NCBI GenBank assembly: GCA_963727535.1
Contig: CAVSGR010000004.1
Location: forward strand, 62,001-126,000
DNA: 64,000 nucleotides
Source: RBG-16-34-14 sp963727535
Lineage (GTDB): Bacteria; Bacteroidota; Ignavibacteria; Ignavibacteriales; Ignavibacteriaceae
Reading direction: 5' to 3'
Under the pieces are notes generated by a model. That model ran no database searches, was not told the DNA's origin, and was given only the letters and a program-made list of their open reading frames with translations. Below are positions 36,984 to 46,769 of this stretch, one piece after another; positions within the stretch are counted from its first letter, which is position 1, and each line of letters begins with the position of its first letter. The position numbers and the translations under genes are program-made.

Positions 36984-39665
36984 ATGATTGGTGAAACAAT
37001 TCTACATTACAAAATAATTGAGAAATTGGGTGAAGGAGGGATGGGCGAAGTCTTCAAAGCGCAGGATACAAAACTGGACCGCTTTGTTGCGCTTAAGTTT
37101 CTTCCTTCCCAGCTAACTGCTTCCGAAGATGATAAAGCAAGATTCATACAGGAAGCAAAAGCTGCTTCATCAATGAATCATCCGAATGTATGTACAATCT
37201 ATTCTATAGAAGAATACAATGGACAACTCTTCATTGCAATGGAATTTGTTGAAGGAAAAACTTTAAAGGATAAAAAAGATAGCCTTTCAGAAAAACAGAA
37301 ACTTGAAATTGGGATACAAGTTGCCGAGGGATTGGCTGCTGCTCACGAAAAGGGGATTGTTCATAGAGATATAAAACCTGAAAACATAATGATCCGAAAA
37401 GATGGGATTGCACAGATAATGGATTTCGGATTAGCAAAACTATACAAAGAAAGTAATGTATCGAGGTTGACAAAAGCGGGATCAATGGTTGGAACAATGG
37501 GTTATATGTCACCGGAACAAATACAGGGATTAGATGTTGACCACAGGACGGATATATTTTCCCTTGGTGTTGTTTTATACGAATTACTATCAGGAGAAAC
37601 TCCATTTAAGGGTATGCATGAAACAGCTATTGCATATGAAATAGTGAATGTCGATTCGGTACCGATCACTCAGATCAATCCTAACATTTCTCCTGAACTC
37701 GATGCTATAGTATTGGAATGTCTGGAAAAAGATCCGAAGGAACGGACACAATCTGCCAGTCAGGTCTCTGTTGATTTGAAACGGTATCGTCGTGAATTAA
37801 GCCGGCAGCGGGCAAGCAGGATCACTGCGGTGAGACCGAATATAAGTTCAACCGCCATGCACCCGGTACCAACGCAGCCGATGGTACAAACGATTCCAAA
37901 AAAATCTCTTTTTCCATGGATTGCTGCAGGTTTACTGGGCATAGGTTTTGCAGCTTTTGCTATTCTTTATTTTATGAAGCCGTCTGCAACAGATCAGGTC
38001 GTTCGTGCGTTCATTCATTCCCCGGCGGGTACAATCTTTTCACAACAGTCGGGGGGAAACAGCTCAGGCGGGCAGATATCCATCTCTCCCGACGGTCATA
38101 AGATTGCATTTGTTGCTACCGATTCGTTGGGAAAACCACATCTGTATGTTCGGGCATTGAGTTCATTGACGGCGCTTCCTCTTCCCGGTACAGAAGGAGC
38201 GTATTACCCCTTCTGGTCTCCTAAAAGTGATTTTATAGGATTCTTTATGAATGGGAAGTTGAAGAAGATCGACGCATCCGGTGGACCACCGCTGTCAATC
38301 TGTGATGCTCAGGCAGGAAGAGGAGGTACATGGGGAGTGAACGATGTCATTGTCTTTGCCCCAACTGCGAACGGTCCCCTGTTCCAGGTACCGGCTGCGG
38401 GGGGAACGCCTGTGCAAGTTACGTCGCTCGATTCATCAAAAAGCGAATCAACTCACAGGTATCCCTGGTTCCTCCCCGACGGGAAACATTTTCTATATTT
38501 TGTTCGAGTCGACAATACAAATCATGAAGATGAAGTACGTATCGGTTCCATTGACGGGTCTATGGCAAAAGTCCTACTGAACTCACATTCCAACGCAATC
38601 TATGCGAGCGGATATCTTTTATTTGTCCGCGAACAGACACTGCTTGCTCAAAAGTTCGATACGGAAAACCTTGAATTGAGCGGGAATGCAGTACCTATCG
38701 CAGAGCAGATCCGTTTTAATGGGAACTATAATCATAGCTCATTTTCTTCGTCACAGAACGGCATATTAATTTACGAAGGAAACCTCGCACCTGCTCTGAA
38801 CCAGATGGCGGTCATCGATAGATCTGGCTCCAAAATAACTGCAGTAACAGGTACACAATCGGTTCAGGAAGGAGCTTTTTCGCCTGACAATTCGAAGATT
38901 GCATATTCATCCATCGATCAGCGTCAACATAACGAAGATATATGGGTTTATGATATTGAGCGGAAACTGTCGATTCGACTGACATTCAATCCGAAGGATG
39001 AAACTGACCCTATCTGGTCGCCTGATGGGGAAAAGATTATTTATACTTCGGTCCAGGGGAATGGTGGAGGAGTCTTTATCAAGAATGCAGATGGAACCGG
39101 GGATGAAAGGAACCTCCTTTCGTACGGCTCTACCATTTTCGCGACCTCGTGGACAAGAGACGGGAAATGGATTTGTGTCACCGATGATCCCCACAGGGAC
39201 ATACTTGTATATTCCGCCGATGGTCAACAACCCCCGATAAAATTTCTCTTGACCGATTTTGTTGAGGAGGAAGGAAGATTTTCTCCCGACGGGCATTGGC
39301 TGCTCTACATGTCGAATGAATCGGGCCAGCAGGAAGTCTATGTTCGTCCGTTCCCTGGTCCTGGAGGAAAATGGCAAATATCACAGAACGGGATCTTTTA
39401 TAGAGCGTTTTGGAAAGGAGATGGCAAAGAAATTTATTATATCTCGAGGGATGGGAAAATGACAGCAGTGAAAGTCAACGCGGTCGGAAATTCTTTTTCA
39501 GTCGGAGAAGCACAAACTCTCTTTGACGCATTCGCCGAAGGTGTTTCCTATATGCTCGATGCTTCGAAGGATGGTCAGAAATTTTTAGTTGTGTACAATC
39601 CCATCGAATCGAATTCCGAAATTTTAACAATGGTATTGCATTGGAATGACGAATTAAAAAAATAA
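36984..39665 (+). CDS. K10: membrane Ser/Thr kinase with PD40 propeller of distinct base composition
   Basis: 893 residues, intact. Kinase domain as in the siblings (LGEGGMGEV, Lys38, HRDIKPEN Asp129, DFG Asp147, GYMSPEQ). A membrane helix (about 311-332, WIAAGLLGIGFAAFAILYFM) precedes a PD40 propeller (ISPDGHKIAF, WSPDGEKIIY, FSPDGHWLLYMSNESG). From about 37680 onwards the DNA is visibly richer in G and C, with codons such as CTG, GCG and TCC that the siblings avoid, while the first 800 bp match the others closely. This looks like a family kinase front joined to a sensor from another source. No leader ORF; inverted-repeat element copy 4 lies just upstream. Confidence 0.96.
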   Translation: MIGETILHYKIIEKLGEGGMGEVFKAQDTKLDRFVALKFLPSQLTASEDDKARFIQEAKAASSMNHPNVCTIYSIEEYNGQLFIAMEFVEGKTLKDKKDSLSEKQKLEIGIQVAEGLAAAHEKGIVHRDIKPENIMIRKDGIAQIMDFGLAKLYKESNVSRLTKAGSMVGTMGYMSPEQIQGLDVDHRTDIFSLGVVLYELLSGETPFKGMHETAIAYEIVNVDSVPITQINPNISPELDAIVLECLEKDPKERTQSASQVSVDLKRYRRELSRQRASRITAVRPNISSTAMHPVPTQPMVQTIPKKSLFPWIAAGLLGIGFAAFAILYFMKPSATDQVVRAFIHSPAGTIFSQQSGGNSSGGQISISPDGHKIAFVATDSLGKPHLYVRALSSLTALPLPGTEGAYYPFWSPKSDFIGFFMNGKLKKIDASGGPPLSICDAQAGRGGTWGVNDVIVFAPTANGPLFQVPAAGGTPVQVTSLDSSKSESTHRYPWFLPDGKHFLYFVRVDNTNHEDEVRIGSIDGSMAKVLLNSHSNAIYASGYLLFVREQTLLAQKFDTENLELSGNAVPIAEQIRFNGNYNHSSFSSSQNGILIYEGNLAPALNQMAVIDRSGSKITAVTGTQSVQEGAFSPDNSKIAYSSIDQRQHNEDIWVYDIERKLSIRLTFNPKDETDPIWSPDGEKIIYTSVQGNGGGVFIKNADGTGDERNLLSYGSTIFATSWTRDGKWICVTDDPHRDILVYSADGQQPPIKFLLTDFVEEEGRFSPDGHWLLYMSNESGQQEVYVRPFPGPGGKWQISQNGIFYRAFWKGDGKEIYYISRDGKMTAVKVNAVGNSFSVGEAQTLFDAFAEGVSYMLDASKDGQKFLVVYNPIESNSEILTMVLHWNDELKK

Positions 39666-39666
39666 A

Positions 39667-39747
39667 ATGATTAGCGAAACAATACTACATTATAAGATTA
39701 TTGAGAAACTTGGCGAAGGTCGGACCAGTCCGACCGAAGCCTATTAA
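39667..39747 (+). CDS. leader ORF of K11: truncated kinase start, uncoupled by one base
   Basis: 26 codons plus stop: MISETILHYKIIEKLGEG then RTSPTEAY, encoded by the GGTCGGACCAGTCCGACC palindrome. It begins one base after the K10 stop. Its start lies 96 nt before the K11 ATG rather than 95, so the frame stops at 39745-39747 instead of overlapping as ATGA. The flank CGAAGCCTATTAATT matches that of the K9 leader. Confidence 0.45.
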   Translation: MISETILHYKIIEKLGEGRTSPTEAY

Positions 39748-39762
39748 TTATAGAGGCAAATT

Positions 39763-41881
39763 ATGATTGGCGAAACTATACTTCATTATAATATAATAGA
39801 GAAATTGGGTGAAGGCGGAATGGGAGTTGTGTATAAAGCGCACGATACAAAGCTTAAACGTGATGTCGCAATCAAATTCCTCCCAAACCGTGTGTCATCT
39901 TCTAAAGAAGATAAAGAACGCTTTTATGGTTGAGGCTCGTGCTGCTGCTGCTCTAAACCATTCTAATATTGCTACTATTTATTCAATCGAAGAAAAAGAT
40001 GATCAGACTTTTATTGTGATGGAACTTATTGACGGGGTTGAATTGAAAGACAAAATTAACAGTGGACTTATGAAGGTAGAAGATGCAGTTGATGTTGTTA
40101 TTCAAATTGCAGAAGGTTTGGGAAAAGCCCATGAAAAGGGAGTAATTCATCGTGATATAAAAAGCAGCAACATAATGATTACAAAGGATGGTAAAGTAAA
40201 AATTATGGATTTTGGTCTGGCAAAGCTAATGGATAATTCGGTAATAACAGTAAAAGGTACAACTCTCGGAACCGCTGCTTATATGTCACCTGAACAAGCT
40301 CAGGGCAAATCATCAACTTATCTTTCCGATATCTGGTCACTCGGCGTTGTTGCTTATGAAATATTAACAGGCGAATTACCTTTCAGAGCAGAGCACGCTG
40401 CGGCGTGGACGTATGTTATTTTAAATGATGAACCAACTCCTCCGAGTACAATCGATAAGAGAATTCCCCAGCAATTTGATTCTGTAATTTTAAAGATGCT
40501 GGAGAAAGAACCTGAGCGAAGATACCAGGATGTTCATGAATTAATTGAAAAGCTGAACGAATTGAAAGAGGAGCAGAAGGGGATAACAAAAGAAAAGAAG
40601 ACAAAAGTTATTGCGGTTCTGCCTTTCGAAAATATAAGTCAGGATGAGGAGAGCAATTATTTTGGAGATGGTTTGGCTGAAGAATTAATAGTAAATCTTT
40701 CAAGGCTAAATGATGTAAAAGTTGTTTCCCGTACAACAACGATGCAATACAAACGAACAAAAAAAGATATTAAGACAATCGGTAAAGAACTCAATGCCAG
40801 GTACATCATGGAAGGAAGTGTTAGAAAATTTCAGGATAATCTCCGTATCTCTGCACAATTAATTGATGTACTCAGTGACACACAACTCTGGGCAGAAACA
40901 TTCAAAGGAAAATTAGCCGATGTTTTTGATATACAGGAACAGGTTTCAAAACAAATTGTGGATGCATTAACGGTGAAGCTTACTCCGACTGAAAAAGTCG
41001 AACTAACGAAGCGACCGACATTAAATGCAGAAGCATTTGATTATAACCTGCGTGCGAGAAACTTTCTTTACAAGCAATCTAAAAATAATGTACAGTTTGC
41101 AATCCAATTTTTTGAAAAAGCTGTAAAATTAGATTCCAGGTATGCAGAAGCTTATGCTGGAATGGCTGAAGCTTATGCTCTTAAATATGCTTATTTCGAT
41201 AGAAAAGATGTTTGGTTAGATAAAGCTTTAGAATTGAGTTTAAAAGCTATAATGTATGATTCAACTTTGGCAGAAGCCTATGCTGCCTTAGCGCTTTCAT
41301 ATTATTATAAAGGCACTTTTGATGAAGCATTGACTGCGGTTCAAAAAGCACTCGGTTTGGATGCAAACAATTTCTTTGCCTATTGGATACTCGGCAGGAT
41401 TTATTATACAACCGACAGGGAGAAAGAAGCAATTGAGCCATATAAAAAAGTAATAGAAATAAATCCTGACTTTTACACTGTTTATAGTGATCTTAGGATG
41501 GTCTATGAGCGATTAGGCGATAAAGAAAAAAACGACGAACTTGTAAAAACTTCTCTAGAGTTTTATAAGCATTTCCTCGAACAAAACCCGGACGATGGTC
41601 GTGCAAGAATTTTCTTTGCACAAATGTTAATAATTGCAAATAAAATAGATGAAGCAAAAAAAGAAACTACAATTGCGCTTGAGTTAAGTCCTAATGATAA
41701 TGTAATGCTCTATAATGCTGTTTGCGTCTATTCGAGAATCAATGAGAAAAAGTTAGCAGTTCAAACTCTCAGGAATATTACGGAATCCGGGTTCGAACAT
41801 TACGATTGGATAAAGAAAGATCCTGATCTCGATAACATTCGTGATGAACCCGAGTATATCGATCTAATGAAGGGTAAGTAA
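39763..41881 (+). pseudogene. K11: soluble Ser/Thr kinase with TolB-N/FlgO-like domain and TPRs, one +1 break
   Basis: ATG 39763 begins a normal kinase (MIGETILHYNIIEKLGEGGMG.., VAIKF) and stops at 39931-39933 because the run TTTT (39922-39925) has one T more than expected for ..KERF-MVEARAAAALNH. The next frame is open from there to 41881; ATG 39926 lies in it and overlaps the stop, so re-initiation is conceivable. This second part has HRDIKSSN, DFG, SPEQ, the TolB-N/FlgO-like domain (VIAVLPFENIS, YFGDGLAEEL, YIMEGSVRK) and TPRs, no membrane helix. Alone it lacks the P-loop and Lys38. Very similar in layout to K1 and K14. A homopolymer break is the kind most easily explained by sequencing error. 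Confidence 0.85.
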
Positions 41882-41924
41882 AATCTGTAGTTTTGGCGTA
41901 ATAAAACTAAAAAAAAGTTCGGGA

Positions 41925-41968
41925 CTCGCCTGCCTGCCGGTTTTATCAACCAAAGGTTGACAAGGCAG
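41925..41968. repeat. small palindromic repeat
   Basis: CTCGCCTGCCTGCCGG and CAAGGCAG enclose the perfect arms TCAACC-AAA-GGTTGA (41946-41960). It lies between K11 and the M1 peptidase and shares the CTCGCCTGCC start with the element near 153. Confidence 0.55.
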
Positions 41969-42040
41969 ATTTCGGAATCTTGTTTATTCTTAAAGTAAGA
42001 GAACTTAATTTTGTAGAAAATCTCTTTGAACAGTTTGACT

Positions 42041-44014
42041 ATGCACATCAAAAAAAAATATATGCTGTTTTTTATATCTTTTTTTATTATTCAAGTAATG
42101 GCTCAAAATTCCGGGTATGATCCTCGGGAAGCTTTTAATCCTTCATTTGATAAATACGGCAGTTCAGTTTATAGAAATGCTGACGGTGCGCCGGGATCTG
42201 AGTATTGGCAGAATAAAGCCGACTATAACATTAATGTGAAACTGAACGAAGTCGATAAAACCATAAGTGGAAATGAAGTTATAACTTACATCAATAATAG
42301 TCCTAACAATCTCGATTACCTTTGGTTGTATTTAGATCAGAACAGGTTTAAAAGTGATTCCCGCTCGAGAATGATCTCTACTCCAAATGTTTCAGATAAT
42401 GAAGAGTTTAACGGTGGACTAGAAATAAAAACTGTTTCGATTTTTGAAAACGGAAATCTAAAAGCTGCCGATTATTTAATTACTGATACAAGGATGCAGA
42501 TAAAGCTTGATGAACCTTTAAAATCAAAAGGCGGCAAAATTGAAATTCATATAGAATATTCTTTTGAAATTCCACCGCAGGGCATTGCCAGGTCAGGGTG
42601 GATGGACTCAAAGAACGGTGTTATTTATGATGTTGCTCAATGGTATCCGCATATGGCAGTATATGATGATTTAAGAGGATGGAACACTCTTCCATTTTTA
42701 GGGACAGGTGAATTCTATTATGATTATGCAGATTACGATTTCAGTATAGATGTGGGTTCAGATCAAATTGTAGCTGCCTCCGGTGAGCTCGTTAATCCTG
42801 ATGAAGTTTTGACAAAGAAAGAAATGGAACAACTTGATAACGCAAGAAAAAGTGATAAAACTGTTCACATTATTTCTCTACAAGAAGTTGGTAAAAATGA
42901 AACCAGACCATCGAATAAGGAAAGATTAACCTGGCATTTTAAGATTCACAATGCAAGAGATGTTTCCTGGGCAAGTTCAAAAGCGTTTATATGGGATGCT
43001 GCCAAAGTAAATTTACCAAGCGGCAAGCCCTGTCTTGCGCAATCGGTTTATCCTGTTGAAAGTGAAGGAGATACAGCCTGGAATAGAGCCACTGAATATT
43101 TAAAAAACAGTATTGAAATTTTCTCAAAGAATTGGTTTGAATATCCTTATCCAAATGCTGTAAATGTTGGTGGACCTGTTGGCGGGATGGAATATCCTGC
43201 AATTATTTTTTGCTGGCATAAAGCTACAAGAAAAATTTTGTGGATGATTACCAATCACGAAATCGGTCACAATTGGTTCCCGATGATCGTCGGTTCAAAT
43301 GAAAGAGAACATGCATGGATGGATGAAGGATTCAATACTTTTATTGATCTTTTGTCATATAAAGATTTTAATAATGATGAGTACGGAGTTAAAAGAGATG
43401 GTGAGTATGCACCGAACGGAGGAAATCCTGCGCGTGAAATCATTCCTTATTTTTTAAATGATACTCTTCCGCCTATTGATTCTTACGCCGATAATATTTC
43501 TTCAAAATATCTTCATCCGTTGGAATATTTTAAAACTGCTTTTGGTTTGGTCCTTTTAAGAGATTATATAATTGGAGCTGACCGGTTTGATTATGCTTTC
43601 AGAAATTATGTTAAAAACTGGGCGTTCAAACATCCGGCTCCGTATGACTTTTTCAGAAGTATGAACAATGGAACAGGTGAAAATCTTAACTGGTTCTGGA
43701 ACGAATGGTTTATTCAGAATTGGAAACTCGATCAGGCTGTAAAAAATGTTAGGTATATTGATAATGATCCTTCGAAAGGCTCTCTTATAACAATTCAGAA
43801 TAATGATAAAATGGTAATGCCTGTAACCGTTGAGGTGAAAGAATCAAATGGCAAAGTTGGAAGAACAAAACTGCCTGTAGAAATATGGCTGTATAATAAT
43901 GATTGGGAGTTTAAATATAATTCAACAAGTAAAATAGATTCAGTCATTATAGATCCGGATCAACAATTGCCAGACGTTGATTTACCGAATAATGTTTGGA
44001 GTGGAAAGCGGTGA
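42041..44014 (+). CDS. secreted M1-family zinc metallopeptidase (aminopeptidase-like)
   Basis: 657 residues from ATG 42041, chosen because the product then begins with a signal peptide (MHIKKKYMLFFISFFIIQVMAQ); a TTG at 42026 is also open. The gluzincin zinc site is H406-E-I-G-H410 with the third ligand Glu429 (HExxH-x18-E, ..MDEGFNTFID), and the exopeptidase-type motif GGMEYP lies upstream at about 386, so it is probably a periplasmic or surface aminopeptidase. It sits within the kinase array. Its TGA (44012-44014) overlaps the GTG of the next leader ORF (44011) as GTGA, which ties it to K12 in one translationally coupled unit. Confidence 0.95.
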   Translation: MHIKKKYMLFFISFFIIQVMAQNSGYDPREAFNPSFDKYGSSVYRNADGAPGSEYWQNKADYNINVKLNEVDKTISGNEVITYINNSPNNLDYLWLYLDQNRFKSDSRSRMISTPNVSDNEEFNGGLEIKTVSIFENGNLKAADYLITDTRMQIKLDEPLKSKGGKIEIHIEYSFEIPPQGIARSGWMDSKNGVIYDVAQWYPHMAVYDDLRGWNTLPFLGTGEFYYDYADYDFSIDVGSDQIVAASGELVNPDEVLTKKEMEQLDNARKSDKTVHIISLQEVGKNETRPSNKERLTWHFKIHNARDVSWASSKAFIWDAAKVNLPSGKPCLAQSVYPVESEGDTAWNRATEYLKNSIEIFSKNWFEYPYPNAVNVGGPVGGMEYPAIIFCWHKATRKILWMITNHEIGHNWFPMIVGSNEREHAWMDEGFNTFIDLLSYKDFNNDEYGVKRDGEYAPNGGNPAREIIPYFLNDTLPPIDSYADNISSKYLHPLEYFKTAFGLVLLRDYIIGADRFDYAFRNYVKNWAFKHPAPYDFFRSMNNGTGENLNWFWNEWFIQNWKLDQAVKNVRYIDNDPSKGSLITIQNNDKMVMPVTVEVKESNGKVGRTKLPVEIWLYNNDWEFKYNSTSKIDSVIIDPDQQLPDVDLPNNVWSGKR

Positions 44015-44109
44015 TCGGCTCAACAATATTACATTACAAAATATTAGAGAAATTAGGCGAAGGCGGACTTGTCCGCCGAAGCTTTTATAAGACAATACAA
44101 TTATTATGA
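44011..44109 (+). CDS. leader ORF of K12: truncated kinase start, coupled on both sides
   Basis: 32 codons plus stop from GTG 44011: (M)IGSTILHYKILEKLGEGG, then LVRRSFYKTIQLL encoded by the GGCGGACTTGTCCGCC palindrome and flank. Its start overlaps the peptidase stop (GTGA) and its stop overlaps the K12 start (ATGA, 44106-44109), 95 nt apart. This double overlap is the strongest argument that ribosomes pass through the leader. Confidence 0.6.
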   Translation: MIGSTILHYKILEKLGEGGLVRRSFYKTIQLL

Positions 44110-46712
44110 TAGGTTCTACAATTTTACATTATAAGATTCTCGAAAAATTAGGCGAAGGCGGAATGGGTGTAGTCTATCTTGCCGAAGATACAAAGCTCGA
44201 GAGAAAAGTAGCCATAAAATTTTTACCAGAGCAAATTGCCGGTAACTCTGAAGAAAGAGAAAGATTTAAAATTGAAGCAAAAGCTGCTGCAGCTTTAAAC
44301 CATCCTAACATTGCCACTATTTATGCAATTGAAGAAACTGAAGACCAGATGTTCATATCGATGGAATATATAAAAGGTGTTGAGCTTAAAAATAAAATCA
44401 CTTCTACTGAAGGTGGATTGAATACCGAGGAAACAATAAAAATTGCAATTCAAATTGCAGAAGGTCTGGAAGCCGCACACAAAGAAGACATCATACACCG
44501 CGATATAAAGTCCTCAAATATTATGATAACCGATAACGGTAAAGTAAAGATAATGGATTTCGGTTTGGCGAAGATAAAAGGGGGAACACAAGTAACAAAG
44601 ATTGGAACAACTGTAGGGACATTAGCATATATGTCTCCGGAACAAGCCAAGGGTGAAGAACTCGACCTGAGAACCGACATCTGGTCATTCGGAGTAGTTC
44701 TCTATGAGCTTCTAACTGCCGGGCATTTGCCCTTCGAAGAAGTTTATGATCACGCAACACTTTACTCAATTATTAATGAAGAACACGCACCTGTAACTAA
44801 ATACTCTGAAAATTGTTCTTCAAGTATGTTAAGAATTGTCGACAAATGCCTTCAAAAAGATCGTAACAATCGTTACCAGGCAGCATCAGAAATTTTAGAA
44901 GATATTGAGCATCGTGAACAGGATCGTGATTATGAACATAAGACTAAAACAACAAGAGTTAAACATTTTTATAACAATGGACTCAGGACAAAAAAAATAT
45001 TTGCAATCTTTTTAGTAATTGCAGTTATTATTGCATTATCATTTTTCTTACCACGAGCCTGGCAAAAAATAAAAGACTTTGCCGGATGGAATTCCGCACC
45101 TGAAGAACAACACCTGATTGTTTTACCATTAACTAATATTGGAGGTGATTCCAACAAACTGGCATTTTGTGAGGGATTATTGGAGACTCTTACAAGTAAC
45201 ATTACACAACTGGAACAATTCCGCAGTTCATTATGGGTTGTGCCTGCAAGTGAAGTGATACAGAATAATATTAAAAGTGCAAGTGAAGCCTATAAAAGAT
45301 ATGGGGTCAATCTGGCTGTCACCGGTAGTATTCAATTTCTTAATGGGCTTTTAAAATTAAATATAAACCTTGTCGATGCAAAAAATCTAAGGCAGCTTAA
45401 TTCAGCAATTATTGATATTGAAACAAAAGACATTTCTTTCTTAGATAACAAAGTAGTTATTAAACTGCTTGAAATGCTTCACATAGAATTGGAACCTCAA
45501 CTGAAAGATATTTTAGATGCAGGAAAAACAACAGTGCCGGAAGCTTATGAATATTACGTGCAGGGAATCGGAAACCTTCAACAATATCAGAATGCCGGTA
45601 ATGTGGAAGAAGCTATAAGACTCCTTAAACTGGCAATACAAATTGACCCAAACTATGCAGTGGCTTATGCACGTCTTGGTGAAGCTTACTGGCGGGATTA
45701 TGATCTCACAAAAAAATCGGACCTGGTTAATCTTTCAAAAAACGCCGTAAATAAAGGTTATATGATTGACAGTAAATTAGCATCTGTTAATGTTACTCTT
45801 GGAATGATCTATAATGGAACCGGCAATTACGATAAAGCAATTCTGCATTTCAAAAAAGCTTTGGCAAGTGAGCCTTCTGATGCTGCGGCATTCAGAGGAC
45901 TTGCAAAAGCTTATCAAAACGAAAACAAAGATTCGGAAGCTGAATCAACTTATAAGCAAGCAATTAAATTAAAGCCGGATTACTGGGCAGGGTATAATGA
46001 CCTCGGTAAATTTTATTATGGTAAGGGTCGCATAGATGAAGCCATTAAGGAGTTTAAACAAGTTGTAACATTTACTCCCAATAATTATCGTGGATACAAC
46101 AATGTTGGCGCGATGTATTATGCGCTTGGTCAGTTATCGGATGCAAGGGAAATGTTCGAGAATTCATTACAGGTTCAACCGAATTATTATACATATTCAA
46201 ATCTCGGTGTCCTTTATTATAAGGAAGGTAATTATGATAAAGCTGCTCAAATGTATCGGGAAGCTTTGAAGATAAACAATAACGATTATTTGATGTGGGG
46301 AAATCTAGCCGTTGCCCAGCATTATATCCCGGGAAAAAGTAATGAATCTCTGGAGACCTATAACAAGGCAATTGCCATGGCAGAAAAAGAGATGAAAGTA
46401 AACGCCAACGACCCTGAAATTATTTCAAATCTGGCAGGTTATTATGCTGATGTTGATGATACCACTAATGCCATAGAATTGTTGAACAAATCGTTAAAGA
46501 TTGCCCCCGATAATTCTGCTGTAATGTACCGCGCGGCAACAATAAGTGAACATTTCAAAAACAGGGAAAAAGCTTTATATTGGATAAAGAAAGCGCTCAA
46601 AAATGGATATTCAAGATCGGAGATAGAACAAGAACCTGAACTGAAAGAACTTACCTCCGATGGCAGATACAAGCAACTTGTATCAGAATTAAATAAAAAC
46701 AATGATAAATAA
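44106..46712 (+). CDS. K12: membrane Ser/Thr kinase with FlgO-like domain and many TPRs
   Basis: 868 residues. Kinase domain with LGEGGMGVV, VAIKF, HRDIKSSN, MDFGLAK and SPEQ complete. A membrane helix (about 298-317, IFAIFLVIAVIIALSFFL) is followed by a diverged TolB-N/FlgO-like domain (about 335-455: LIVLPLTNIGGD, LLETLTSNITQL, LAVTGSIQFLNG) and about ten TPRs (about 470-860) with the usual A..Y..LG..Y pattern. The TPR part is longer than in K8. It is translationally coupled to the M1 peptidase through the leader at 44011, so peptidase and kinase may act in one pathway, for example sensing of peptides or cell-surface state (inference). Confidence 0.95.
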   Translation: MIGSTILHYKILEKLGEGGMGVVYLAEDTKLERKVAIKFLPEQIAGNSEERERFKIEAKAAAALNHPNIATIYAIEETEDQMFISMEYIKGVELKNKITSTEGGLNTEETIKIAIQIAEGLEAAHKEDIIHRDIKSSNIMITDNGKVKIMDFGLAKIKGGTQVTKIGTTVGTLAYMSPEQAKGEELDLRTDIWSFGVVLYELLTAGHLPFEEVYDHATLYSIINEEHAPVTKYSENCSSSMLRIVDKCLQKDRNNRYQAASEILEDIEHREQDRDYEHKTKTTRVKHFYNNGLRTKKIFAIFLVIAVIIALSFFLPRAWQKIKDFAGWNSAPEEQHLIVLPLTNIGGDSNKLAFCEGLLETLTSNITQLEQFRSSLWVVPASEVIQNNIKSASEAYKRYGVNLAVTGSIQFLNGLLKLNINLVDAKNLRQLNSAIIDIETKDISFLDNKVVIKLLEMLHIELEPQLKDILDAGKTTVPEAYEYYVQGIGNLQQYQNAGNVEEAIRLLKLAIQIDPNYAVAYARLGEAYWRDYDLTKKSDLVNLSKNAVNKGYMIDSKLASVNVTLGMIYNGTGNYDKAILHFKKALASEPSDAAAFRGLAKAYQNENKDSEAESTYKQAIKLKPDYWAGYNDLGKFYYGKGRIDEAIKEFKQVVTFTPNNYRGYNNVGAMYYALGQLSDAREMFENSLQVQPNYYTYSNLGVLYYKEGNYDKAAQMYREALKINNNDYLMWGNLAVAQHYIPGKSNESLETYNKAIAMAEKEMKVNANDPEIISNLAGYYADVDDTTNAIELLNKSLKIAPDNSAVMYRAATISEHFKNREKALYWIKKALKNGYSRSEIEQEPELKELTSDGRYKQLVSELNKNNDK

Positions 46713-46769
46713 TTCCCATTTGAACTAAAACTTTTTTAATTAACTATTTCAACAAACAGGAGGTAAGAA

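Noticed and set aside
14561..39933. Programmed +1 frameshifting as the explanation of the kinase breaks
   Set aside because: The break sites share no slippery codon, stop codon or internal Shine-Dalgarno context, and intact siblings need no frameshift. Kept only as a possibility in the finding.
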